Below, in pieces: positions 1-5,553 of a DNA stretch of 6,108 bases. This stretch comes from Clostridia bacterium. Its GTDB lineage: Bacteria > Bacillota_A > Clostridia > Lachnospirales > Cellulosilyticaceae. The DNA lies in contig JARBTY010000185.1 of the NCBI GenBank assembly GCA_029239935.1, positions 1 through 6,108 of the forward strand, read 5' to 3'. A program made the translations under genes and the position numbers. A model generated the notes under the pieces. The model was given only the letters and a program-made list of their open reading frames with translations. It searched no databases and had not been told where the DNA came from. The first letter of the stretch is position 1; every line of letters begins with the position of its first letter.

Positions 1-1
1 A

Positions 2-1057
2 ATCAGCAGTGAATATGGACTTAATAACACAATAAGCGGCGCGCTGCTCTCAGCACACCAAGTTGGCAATTTAATAGCAGGATTTATTGCTGGCGTTTTG
101 CCGCTTTATTTAGGACGAAAAAAGTCGATTATGTTTTTATGCAGTTTTGTTATTGTTGGGTTTTTAATTATGATTCTGACAGGTAATCCTGTTTTACTTA
201 TTTTAGGTTTTTTGTTTACAGGACTTAGTAGAGGGAGTATTTCAAATTTTAATAATACCGTAGTTAATGAAGTTTCAGGCAGCAGTCCAGCGGCACTTAA
301 TATCTTACACAGTATTTTTGCTATAGGTGCTCTCTTAGCTCCTTTTCTAGTTATTTTATGTACCCATATTGCGGGTGAAAGTGGGTGGAAAATAGCGGCT
401 GGAGTGATCATTATACTTTGTATGCTTTCTATATTTTTATTTTCAAAAATGAAGATAGAGGATAAGGGCAAAAAGAAAGAAAAAGCAGTAATATCCTATC
501 AGTTTTTAAAAAACACGTATTTTTGGGTAAGTGCAGGCATTTTATTTTTTTACCTGTGTGCAGAAGCAGCTATTAATGGGTGGCTAGTTAAGTATTTTAT
601 TGATTCTCATATTATGACACTGGAATATGCGCAGGTATTAGCATCCCTATTATGGGCAGTTATCCTTTTAGGCAGATTGACTTGTGCTTTTTTAGGAGAC
701 AAGGTATCTAAGAAGGTGATGCTTTTGTCCACAAGTATCGGAACAGCAGCATTCTACCTGTTGTTGCTTTCATCACAAAATCTAACGGTTATTACATTGG
801 CTGTTATGGGACTAGGTTTTTCAATGGCAGGGATCTATCCTATAACTATCGCAACAATTGGTGGGACTATTAAAGCCTATCCAATGGCCATGGGAGTGTT
901 ATTAATGATAGGAGGCGTAGGGGGTATTATGATGCCAATCATAACAGGCGCATTGTCAGATGCTTTTGGTATCCTTGCAGGCATGACGGCTATTGTGGCG
1001 GCTATTATTCTGATGATCCTTTGTGTCATTGTAAATGTGAGCAGACAAAAAGAGTAG
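2..1057 (+). CDS. MFS transporter, FHS-like (5' end outside window)
   Basis: This is a major facilitator superfamily permease, an integral membrane secondary transporter. The frame is open from base 2 without a stop, so the gene begins upstream of the window; 351 residues are visible and roughly 30-40 are probably missing. The TTG at 98 is internal and not the real start. Visible residues 31-42 (GVLPLYLGRKKS) fit the MFS loop 2-3 motif A, with Gly-Arg-Lys. Residues 99-108 (LNILHSIFAI) and the following small-residue helix resemble the Asn...Leu-His pattern of the fucose/glucose/H+ symporter (FHS) branch. A charged central loop at about 148-172, rich in Lys and Glu, separates the two six-helix halves. 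A Gly-rich helix near the C-terminus (GLGFSMAGIYPITIATIGG) matches the usual 'G...a.iyP' segment. The substrate cannot be read from sequence; a sugar or other small solute is an inference from the branch. It converges on murI. Confidence 0.85.
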   Translation: MSSEYGLNNTISGALLSAHQVGNLIAGFIAGVLPLYLGRKKSIMFLCSFVIVGFLIMILTGNPVLLILGFLFTGLSRGSISNFNNTVVNEVSGSSPAALNILHSIFAIGALLAPFLVILCTHIAGESGWKIAAGVIIILCMLSIFLFSKMKIEDKGKKKEKAVISYQFLKNTYFWVSAGILFFYLCAEAAINGWLVKYFIDSHIMTLEYAQVLASLLWAVILLGRLTCAFLGDKVSKKVMLLSTSIGTAAFYLLLLSSQNLTVITLAVMGLGFSMAGIYPITIATIGGTIKAYPMAMGVLLMIGGVGGIMMPIITGALSDAFGILAGMTAIVAAIILMILCVIVNVSRQKE

Positions 1058-1082
1058 ATAGAATGATGAACGAAAGCATTAT

Positions 1083-1129
1083 AAAAAAGATGTCCTCAAG
1101 TTTCAATAACTTTTGAGGACATCTTTTTT
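1083..1129. terminator. Bidirectional intrinsic terminator between MFS gene and murI
   Basis: Bases 1083-1099 pair perfectly with 1113-1129 (17 bp) around a 13-base loop. The stem has a GATGTCCTCAA core flanked by six A on the left and six T on the right, so either strand ends the hairpin in a U run. It lies 25 bases after the MFS stop, and its right arm reaches into the murI stop codon (1128-1130). One hairpin therefore most likely stops both convergent transcripts. Confidence 0.9.
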
Positions 1130-1904
1130 AGTTGATTTGATCGAGCCTTTTAAGGAGATGGCTATAGCGCTCTAGGGTCTCAGCCGCATATACTTTTTGG
1201 TTGGAATGATAAAAGGTGATTTGGCCAGTACCTTCATCGGTTCTATTCAATCGTTCTAAAGTTCTTTTTAAATTGGCTACAGTACCTTTATTACCATCTA
1301 TGATATTTATTTGGGCAGGGAGGAGCTCGGTAAATACATCTTTATAAAATGTAAAATGGGTACATCCCAATACAAGTGTTCCATAGTGATCTAAATCAAA
1401 GCCTGATAACTGCTCCCTCAGATAGTGGGAGATTATCTGCTTATCGAATTCGAACTTTTCAGCAAAGTGCACCAAGCCGGGAAGTGGCAATAAATCAATC
1501 ATATTTTCGTTGTCCAAAGTGGTAATTAAATTTTTGAGTTTTTCTTCTTTTAAAGTAAGCGGAGTAGCAGTTACTAAAATGCGTTTATTAACATGATTTT
1601 TGAGTGCGGGTTTTATAGCGGGTTCCATGCCTATTATAGGAATGTGGGGATATTTTATTCTCAAATCTTCAATGGCTACACTTGTCCCTGTATTACAGGC
1701 GATTACCAGTGCCTTAACCTCTTTTTGAACAATAAAGTCTGCAGCAGCAAAGACATATTGCTTGACATCTGCTTTGGTTTTTGACCCATAGGGTACATTT
1801 AATGTATCTGCATAATAGATATAATCCTCTTGGGGCAGCATATTTAGAGCATCATGCAGGACAGTAAGGCCGCCGATACCAGAATCAAAAAATCCTATTT
1901 GCAT
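1128..1904 (-). CDS. murI: Glutamate racemase
   Basis: This cytoplasmic, cofactor-independent racemase would interconvert L- and D-glutamate, supplying D-Glu for peptidoglycan. The 258 residues match the usual length. The N-terminal FDSGIGGLTVL (residues 6-16) holds the conserved Asp7-Ser8. The first catalytic cysteine is Cys70 in ACNTGTS (69-75) and the second is Cys181 in LGCTHF (179-184), with His183 next to it. GMEPAIKPA (92-100) is the family's 'G.EPa.KPA' segment and Glu149 (FAEKFEF) sits where the family has a conserved Glu. ACNTGTS differs from the commoner ACNTAT/SA, and the C-terminal motif has Phe-Thr-Phe where Tyr-Pro-Leu is usual, so it belongs to a diverged subgroup. An ATG at 1904 with SD CGGAGGT (1911-1917), 7 bases upstream, fixes the start. 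The gene stands alone between a shared terminator and a divergent promoter region. A racemase acting on another amino acid such as aspartate is a less likely alternative. Confidence 0.9.
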   Translation of the reverse strand: MQIGFFDSGIGGLTVLHDALNMLPQEDYIYYADTLNVPYGSKTKADVKQYVFAAADFIVQKEVKALVIACNTGTSVAIEDLRIKYPHIPIIGMEPAIKPALKNHVNKRILVTATPLTLKEEKLKNLITTLDNENMIDLLPLPGLVHFAEKFEFDKQIISHYLREQLSGFDLDHYGTLVLGCTHFTFYKDVFTELLPAQINIIDGNKGTVANLKRTLERLNRTDEGTGQITFYHSNQKVYAAETLERYSHLLKRLDQIN

Positions 1905-1949
1905 TGTTATACCTCCGATAAATTGTTTTGTAACTTAGATTGTAAATAT

Positions 1950-1979
1950 AGTATAACATAACATAGAAAAAAAATTAAA
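1950..1979 (-). promoter_or_regulatory. Possible murI promoter
   Basis: Read on the minus strand, a TATACT box (1950-1955) matches 5 of 6 -10 consensus bases and lies about 45 bases upstream of the murI start. The best -35 at 18-base spacing is TTTAAT (1974-1979), a weak match. The region is very AT-rich, so chance matches are likely. Confidence 0.35.
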
Positions 1980-1982
1980 CAC

Positions 1983-2012
1983 TTGTCATAGGAATTTATA
2001 AGTTGGTATTAT
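1983..2012 (+). promoter_or_regulatory. Possible upstream promoter of the leader RNA
   Basis: TTGTCA (1983-1988) and TATTAT (2007-2012) are separated by 18 bases and each matches 5 of 6 consensus bases. It overlaps the next promoter and would start transcription near 2019. It may be a second start for the same unit. Confidence 0.4.
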
Positions 2013-2031
2013 GTAAGATATATGGTATACT
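2003..2031 (+). promoter_or_regulatory. Promoter of leader RNA and TPR gene
   Basis: TTGGTA (2003-2008), a 17-base spacer and TATACT (2026-2031) form a sigma-A-type promoter; a TGG (2023-2025) directly before the -10 gives an extended -10. Transcription should begin near 2038, leaving a leader of about 130 bases before the ATG at 2168. That is long enough to hold the structure described at 2043-2140. Confidence 0.6.
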
Positions 2032-2042
2032 ATAAATATAAT

Positions 2043-2140
2043 ATTGTTTTTTTCAACTGCCGGATTCCGATAGCAGGATTAAAGACCTTCGGAAAGATAG
2101 AGCGGGAAACTCAATTAATTATTGGTTTCTGGCTCTTTTT
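2043..2140 (+). ncRNA. Candidate structured leader RNA (riboswitch-like attenuator or sRNA), class unknown
   Basis: Seen in sequence: hairpin CTGC (2057-2060) with GCAG (2073-2076) encloses a 12-base loop. Loop bases TTCCGA (2065-2070) are perfectly complementary to TCGGAA (2089-2094), allowing a 6-bp pseudoknot. A possible outer helix joins ATTG (2043-2046) with CAAT (2112-2115) and TTTC (2051-2054) with GAAA (2106-2109). The segment ends in an intrinsic terminator (2099-2140), and the possible outer helix uses bases of that terminator's 5' half, so the two cannot coexist. Inference: an aptamer-plus-expression-platform arrangement controlling the TPR gene, or a stand-alone terminated sRNA. 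I compared it from memory with GEMM (c-di-GMP), ydaO (c-di-AMP), preQ1, SAM, fluoride, ZTP and T-box consensus elements and found no convincing match. Confidence 0.5.
2099..2140 (+). terminator. Intrinsic terminator within the TPR gene leader
   Basis: AGAGC (2099-2103) pairs with GCTCT (2132-2136). After a G/G mismatch, GGAAAC (2105-2110) pairs with GTTTCT (2125-2130, one G-U), and CAAT (2112-2115) with ATTG (2121-2124) around a TAATT loop. A run of five T (2136-2140) follows. It lies 27 bases upstream of the TPR start, so full termination here would silence the gene; this makes it a likely attenuator. Confidence 0.7.
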
Positions 2141-2167
2141 ATATTTAAATAACGAAAAGAGGATATA

Positions 2168-2734
2168 ATGGATAAGATGAATCTGCAAAAATTAGTGGAC
2201 AAGGCGGGAGAAATGGCCCTAAATAATATGTGGGGGGAAAAGGCGTACAAAGTTAATGTAGCTATTTTAAAAATGGACCGTAATAACTGCGCTGCATACA
2301 CAAGACTCGCAAAATATTATAAGATTAATGATAATACCCTTAAGGCCAAAAGTATGTATTTGAAAGCATTAAATATTGATCCTAATAACCGGGGAGCCAT
2401 TAATAATTTAAGCGATATGGATAGAGATGAAAAAGAGAGTGATGCTGTTGATCAAATCAAGACAACAAAGGAGTTATTAAAGGAAGGCCAGAGTTCTATG
2501 TTAAAGGGTCGATACAATTTAGCAGCTAAGCTGTTTTCGAGAGCTTATAGCATTGAACCGCTATTGACTTATGCAGTAAGTGTAGCCAATGCCTATAAAA
2601 AAATGGATAAGTATGATAAGATTGAGAAGTTGTATCATCAACTTATTGAAGAGAGCTCGGTGCAATCAGAAGTTGAAGCTATAGATAATGAATTTAATAT
2701 GCTAAGGCCTAATGAAAAGATTTTAACACAATAA
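2168..2734 (+). CDS. Tetratricopeptide repeat protein
   Basis: This 188-residue soluble protein has no signal peptide or membrane segment. Helical repeats are visible: about 8-40 (degenerate), 42-75 (AAYTRLAKYY...AKSMYLKALNIDPNN, the clearest TPR with its terminal Asp-Pro-Asn-Asn), 102-134 (LLKEGQSSMLKGRYNLAAKLFSRAYSIEP) and a weaker one at 135-165. A charged linker (84-100, rich in Asp, Glu and Lys) separates two repeat pairs. TPRs form scaffolds for protein binding; partners and function are not known here. The ATG at 2168 is preceded by AAGAGG (2157-2162) with a 5-base spacer. The gene follows the candidate structured leader and terminator at 2043-2140, so expression is probably conditional. 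The small lysine-rich ORF lies 59 bases downstream with no clear promoter or terminator between them, so the two may be cotranscribed. Confidence 0.8.
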   Translation: MDKMNLQKLVDKAGEMALNNMWGEKAYKVNVAILKMDRNNCAAYTRLAKYYKINDNTLKAKSMYLKALNIDPNNRGAINNLSDMDRDEKESDAVDQIKTTKELLKEGQSSMLKGRYNLAAKLFSRAYSIEPLLTYAVSVANAYKKMDKYDKIEKLYHQLIEESSVQSEVEAIDNEFNMLRPNEKILTQ

Positions 2735-2793
2735 TTTTTTCAGAATACATGATGCAAATCAACTTATAAGATAAAATGATCGGAGGTATTGAT

Positions 2794-2898
2794 ATGGGAG
2801 ATAAAAGTCCTAAAAAAAGAGAACAAAAAAAGAAAAAAGCAGATAAGAAAACAGTTGTTCAAGCACCATCTGTGACCGAAATTAATAAATCTAAATAA
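2794..2898 (+). CDS. Small lysine-rich protein, 34 aa
   Basis: A short ORF of 34 codons starts at ATG 2794 behind a strong SD (CGGAGGT, 2781-2787) at about 6-base spacing and ends with TAA at 2896-2898. The N-terminus MGDKSPKKREQKKKKADKK is very basic (9 Lys and 1 Arg in 19 residues), and the tail (VVQAPSVTEINKSK) is Pro/Val/Thr-containing and probably disordered. From memory, tiny proteins opening with M-x-x-K-S-P-K and a poly-lysine stretch recur in Firmicutes and other bacteria as unassigned ORFs; this needs a search to confirm. Binding to nucleic acid or ribosomes is only inferred from charge. The strong SD, the terminator just 6 bases after the stop, and its position behind the TPR gene argue that it is real. 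It is too short for many gene finders. Confidence 0.7.
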   Translation: MGDKSPKKREQKKKKADKKTVVQAPSVTEINKSK

Positions 2899-2904
2899 CC
2901 TTAT

Positions 2905-2941
2905 AACGCACCCTATGTTTCCATAAAACATAGGGTGCGTT
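2905..2941 (+). terminator. Hairpin terminator after the small lysine-rich ORF
   Basis: AACGCACCCTATGTTT (2905-2920) pairs perfectly over 16 bp with 2926-2941 around the 5-base loop CCATA. The T tract after it is poor (TTGTCTATATTT), so termination may be partial, but the position directly after the stop codon and the strong stem support an end of transcription. Confidence 0.7.
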
Positions 2942-2963
2942 GTCTATATTTGACTAAATGGGC

Positions 2964-2992
2964 TTGACTTAGATGTACCTTTAAGTTATATG
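2964..2992 (+). promoter_or_regulatory. Promoter of the alcohol dehydrogenase gene
   Basis: TTGACT (2964-2969, 5 of 6 consensus bases) and TATATG (2987-2992) are 17 bases apart; TATGAT (2989-2994) at 19 bases is an alternative -10. Transcription would start near 3000, which excludes the in-frame ATG at 2990 as a start codon. A second TTGACT lies 14 bases upstream (2950-2955), forming an imperfect direct repeat. Confidence 0.55.
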
Positions 2993-3025
2993 ATAAAAAA
3001 GAGAAATAAAAAGGAGAGTATGTAT

Positions 3026-4204
3026 ATGTTGAATTTTGAATATTATACACCAACTAAAGTGGTTTTTGGCAAGGATAGTGAGAAAAAAATAGGACAACTT
3101 ATTAAGGCACAAAACTGTAAAAAAGTGTTGGTGCACTTTGGAGGTGCTAGTGCTAAAAAATCTGGCTTGCTGGATAGAGTCTTTAAGTCTTTAGAACATG
3201 AAGGCATTGACTATGTGAGTTTAGGAGGCGTAGTGCCTAATCCAAGGCTTTCTAAAGTTTATGAAGGTATTGAACTTTGTAAAAAGGAAAATGTAGATTT
3301 TATTTTGGCTGTTGGCGGAGGAAGCGTGATTGACTCAGCAAAAGCCATTGGGTATGGGGTCATTAATCCATGTGATGTATGGGATTTATACGAAGGCAAA
3401 GCAGGGGTAATAGGATGTCTGCCTATTGGCACAGTCCTCACGATAGCGGCAGCAGGCAGTGAGATGAGTAATTCTTCTGTTATTACTAATGAAGAAGGAT
3501 GGCTTAAGAGAGGATGCAATACAGATTATGGTCGCTGCAAATTTGCAGTGATGAATCCGGAGCTAACTTATACCTTGCCTGAATATCAAACAGCAAGCGG
3601 CTGTACAGATATTTTAATGCACACCATGGAGCGTTATTTCAATACAGAGGAGCATAGAGAACTTACAGATAGTATCAGTGAAGGGCTTATGAAGACAGTT
3701 ATTCATAATGCCAAAATACTCATTAAAAATCCAACGGATTACAATGCCCGTGCAGAAATCATGTGGGCGGGAAGTCTGGCACATAATGGGCTGACGGGCT
3801 GTGGGGTTACTGGTGATTGGTCAAGCCATCAGCTTGAGCATGAATTAGGAGGTATGTTTGATGTTGCACATGGCGCTGGATTAGCAGCTGTGTGGGGAAG
3901 TTGGGCACGCTATGTTTATCAGTCCAATCCAAAACGTTTTGCACAGTTTGCAGTTAATGTGTTAGGTGTACCCAATGACTTCCATAACCCTGAGAAAACT
4001 GCTTTAGAGGGTATTGAAGCAATGGAGGCCTTTTACCGTGCCATTAAAATGCCTATATCTATTAAAGAACTGGGTATAGACGTTACAGATGATCAGATTG
4101 ATGAGTTAGCTTATAAATGCAGCTTTGGAGATACTAGAACCATAGGTAACTTCAAGGTTCTTAATAGAGAAGACATGAAAAAAATATTTACCATAGCAAG
4201 ATAA
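3026..4204 (+). CDS. Iron-containing alcohol dehydrogenase, butanol dehydrogenase/YqhD type
   Basis: This cytoplasmic group III (Fe-dependent) NAD(P)H alcohol dehydrogenase reduces aldehydes to alcohols, as in clostridial butanol or ethanol formation. From ATG 3026 it has 392 residues, like BdhA/B and YqhD. The N-terminus (MLNFEYYTPTKVVFG) is typical. The nucleotide-binding AVGGGSVIDSAKA has GGGS at 97-100. Metal ligands fit Asp195 and His199 (CTDILMH), His268 (SSHQLEHE) and His282 (DVAHGAG), in the same spacing as known YqhD ligands. GGASAKKSG (39-47) lacks the Asp typical of NADH-specific enzymes, so NADPH use is a reasonable inference. The start was chosen because SD AAGGAG (3011-3016) stands 9 bases away; ATG 3020 is too close (3 bases), and ATG 2990 lies inside the promoter. 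It is flanked by its own promoter and terminator, so probably monocistronic. The physiological aldehyde is unknown. Confidence 0.92.
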   Translation: MLNFEYYTPTKVVFGKDSEKKIGQLIKAQNCKKVLVHFGGASAKKSGLLDRVFKSLEHEGIDYVSLGGVVPNPRLSKVYEGIELCKKENVDFILAVGGGSVIDSAKAIGYGVINPCDVWDLYEGKAGVIGCLPIGTVLTIAAAGSEMSNSSVITNEEGWLKRGCNTDYGRCKFAVMNPELTYTLPEYQTASGCTDILMHTMERYFNTEEHRELTDSISEGLMKTVIHNAKILIKNPTDYNARAEIMWAGSLAHNGLTGCGVTGDWSSHQLEHELGGMFDVAHGAGLAAVWGSWARYVYQSNPKRFAQFAVNVLGVPNDFHNPEKTALEGIEAMEAFYRAIKMPISIKELGIDVTDDQIDELAYKCSFGDTRTIGNFKVLNREDMKKIFTIAR

Positions 4205-4231
4205 ATATAGCCATCGTAGAAGCTCAATCAA

Positions 4232-4270
4232 GGAGCCATTTTAGAGAACCATGCTAAAATGGCTTCTTTT
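4232..4270 (+). terminator. Intrinsic terminator of the alcohol dehydrogenase gene
   Basis: GGAGCCATTTTAG (4232-4244) pairs with CTAAAATGGCTTC (4254-4266), including one G-U, around a 9-base loop, and is followed by TTTT (4267-4270). The inner 10 bp are perfect. It ends 5 bases before the stop codon of the convergent MBL-fold gene; on the minus strand no U run follows, so it serves mainly the plus strand. Confidence 0.8.
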
Positions 4271-4274
4271 AGAT

Positions 4275-5027
4275 CTAGAAAGTTAAGAATTCACCATCAT
4301 CAGGTATATAGACTTGGTTTTCAATACCATGTTGAATGGTAAAAGTACGAAGTGTTTGGCGTGGCAAACGACAATGATTCCAAGCTTCCATATGAACTGA
4401 CACGATTTTAGCTAAGGGAGAAGCATGGCATACAGAAAGTATATCATGGGTGGTCATTGTAATTGGGAGGCCACAGGCAAATCGAGCTTCTCCGCAATTG
4501 CTTATTATTATTTCAGGTCTATATTGTTTGATGTTTCTTCGGGTATGGGAGCACCAAATAGTATCACCCATTATATAAATAACGGGTTCATTAAGTGCTG
4601 TAAGAATAAAGCCCGATACAGGAGCCATTTTTAAAGCTAATAGACCATGACCGTGCTTGCCTTTTGTACGATAGATCTGAATACCTTCCCATTCAAGAGA
4701 AGTTTTTATAGGTGAAATATTTCTAAAGCCTAATTCTTTTAACTTATTTTCATCAGCAGGTTGACAAAATATGCTCATGTTTTTTGGAATTAATGAGCTG
4801 GCTTTTGTGTCAAAATGGTCACGATGGGTATGGGTAATGAGTATTCCATCACAGTCTAGGATAGTATCTAATGAGATCGGTAGATCTACAAGAGGATTTT
4901 GAGACTGAAGTGGTACATTTGCTATAGGGGACATAGCTCCTTTAGGACTTAAAACGGGATCAATCAGTATTCTTTTACCATTGATAGATACTATGAGTGT
5001 GGCATGACGTATAAATTGAATATCCAT
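4275..5027 (-). CDS. MBL-fold metallo-hydrolase, UlaG-like
   Basis: This 250-residue cytoplasmic metallo-beta-lactamase-fold enzyme probably binds two metal ions. The hallmark HTHRDHFD gives ligands His66, His68, Asp70 and His71. Further ligand candidates are His125/His127 in GKHGHG (123-128), Asp155 in MGDTIW (153-158) and His212 in VHMEAWNHC (211-219). The opening 'IQFIRHATLIVSINGKRILIDPVLS' is characteristic of the Lactamase_B_2/B_3 branch that includes the UlaG-type lactonases and uncharacterised hydrolases; His8 is conserved there. The ATG at 5027 has SD AAGGAG (5034-5039), 6 bases away. It is transcribed divergently from the Lrp/AsnC gene, a layout in which the regulator often controls its neighbour. 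The substrate is not evident; a lactone or phosphoester is only a family-based guess, and antibiotic hydrolysis is unlikely. Confidence 0.85.
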   Translation of the reverse strand: MDIQFIRHATLIVSINGKRILIDPVLSPKGAMSPIANVPLQSQNPLVDLPISLDTILDCDGILITHTHRDHFDTKASSLIPKNMSIFCQPADENKLKELGFRNISPIKTSLEWEGIQIYRTKGKHGHGLLALKMAPVSGFILTALNEPVIYIMGDTIWCSHTRRNIKQYRPEIIISNCGEARFACGLPITMTTHDILSVCHASPLAKIVSVHMEAWNHCRLPRQTLRTFTIQHGIENQVYIPDDGEFLTF

Positions 5028-5109
5028 TGTTTTCTCCTTATAAGTTTTATCATATAATAAGTATAAATCTAAAATGACTTGAACCGAGAAAGAAAACTAA
5101 GAAATTGAA
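5028..5109. promoter_or_regulatory. Divergent promoter region, MBL hydrolase / Lrp regulator
   Basis: The region is AT-rich. For the plus strand, TATAAT (5053-5058) is a perfect -10 box, with only a weak -35 (TTTTCT, 5030-5035, 17-base spacing). For the minus strand, TATTAT (5055-5060) lies 18 bases from a weak TTCAAG (5079-5084). The two -10 boxes overlap, so the transcripts would compete. The perfect palindrome CTTATAAG (5037-5044) and a further ATAAG (5057-5061) could be part of an operator, but no convincing Lrp site is defined. Confidence 0.45.
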
Positions 5110-5136
5110 TTGAGTGAGGAAAGGGTATTGGAACTT

Positions 5137-5550
5137 ATGATTGATCAAACAGATAGGCAAATTATTAACCTGCTGAAACAAAATGCAAGGATGCAGTGGC
5201 AGGAGATTGGAGAATACGTACATCTTACGGGGCAAGCTGTAAAAAATAGGATAGTAAGACTAGAAAAGCTAGGTATTATTGAAGGCTATACGGTAAGGCT
5301 AAATACAAATAAGTTAGGTGTAGAAATAACAGCATTTGTTACGGTTTTTATGAAAACAACAGCACATACAGCTTTCCAAGAACATCTTAAAAAAAGTGCG
5401 TTAATAGAAGAAAGCCATAGAATAAGTGGTGAAGGATGCTATTTGCTTAAACTCCACGTACCTAATCAACAGGCTCTTATTGTTTTTTTAGATGAGATTT
5501 TACAATATGGAAACTATAAGGTGAATCTGTCAATTGGACAGATAGAATAA
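5137..5550 (+). CDS. Lrp/AsnC family transcriptional regulator
   Basis: This 137-residue DNA-binding protein belongs to the feast/famine family, which typically forms dimers or octamers and responds to amino acids. The N-terminus MIDQTDRQIINLLKQNARMQWQEIG is the classic opening. The winged helix-turn-helix covers about residues 5-50, with the recognition helix in LTGQAVKNRIVRLEKLGII (30-48). The RAM effector domain (about 64-135) includes the Gly-containing GEGCYLLKLHV (98-108). ATG 5137 was chosen because the protein then starts exactly where the family does. The SD-like GAGGAAAGGG (5115-5124) is at somewhat long spacing, so TTG 5128 or TTG 5110 (adding 3 or 9 residues) are alternatives; a stop at 5098-5100 limits any further extension. 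It is divergent from the MBL hydrolase, and autoregulation plus control of that gene is a common pattern but unproven. The effector is unknown. Confidence 0.9.
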   Translation: MIDQTDRQIINLLKQNARMQWQEIGEYVHLTGQAVKNRIVRLEKLGIIEGYTVRLNTNKLGVEITAFVTVFMKTTAHTAFQEHLKKSALIEESHRISGEGCYLLKLHVPNQQALIVFLDEILQYGNYKVNLSIGQIE

Positions 5551-5553
5551 AAA

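Noticed and set aside
98..100. TTG 98 as the start of the MFS gene
   Set aside because: The upstream frame is open to the window edge and encodes the expected MFS helix and motif A, so this codon is an internal Leu.
1593..1784. Plus-strand open frame inside murI
   Set aside because: It is antisense to a clear racemase, has no SD and no recognisable features.
2043..2140. Assignment of the leader to a known riboswitch (c-di-GMP-I, ydaO c-di-AMP, T-box)
   Set aside because: Short stretches look similar (for example GAGCGGG as in ydaO, or an A-rich segment before CC as in GEMM), but the conserved cores such as GCAAACC/ACGCAAAGC or the T-box sequence are absent.
2119..2301. Minus-strand open frame across the TPR gene start
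   Set aside because: It overlaps the leader terminator and the start of the TPR gene, with no SD or family signal.
2990..3025. ATG 2990 as the start of the alcohol dehydrogenase
   Set aside because: It lies inside the likely -10 box, has no SD, and adds a 12-residue basic extension foreign to the family; ATG 3026 has AAGGAG at 9 bases.
3259..3519. Minus-strand open frame inside the alcohol dehydrogenase
   Set aside because: It is an antisense shadow over conserved cofactor-binding sequence.
4425..4634. Plus-strand open frame inside the MBL hydrolase
   Set aside because: It is an antisense shadow of a well-supported gene.
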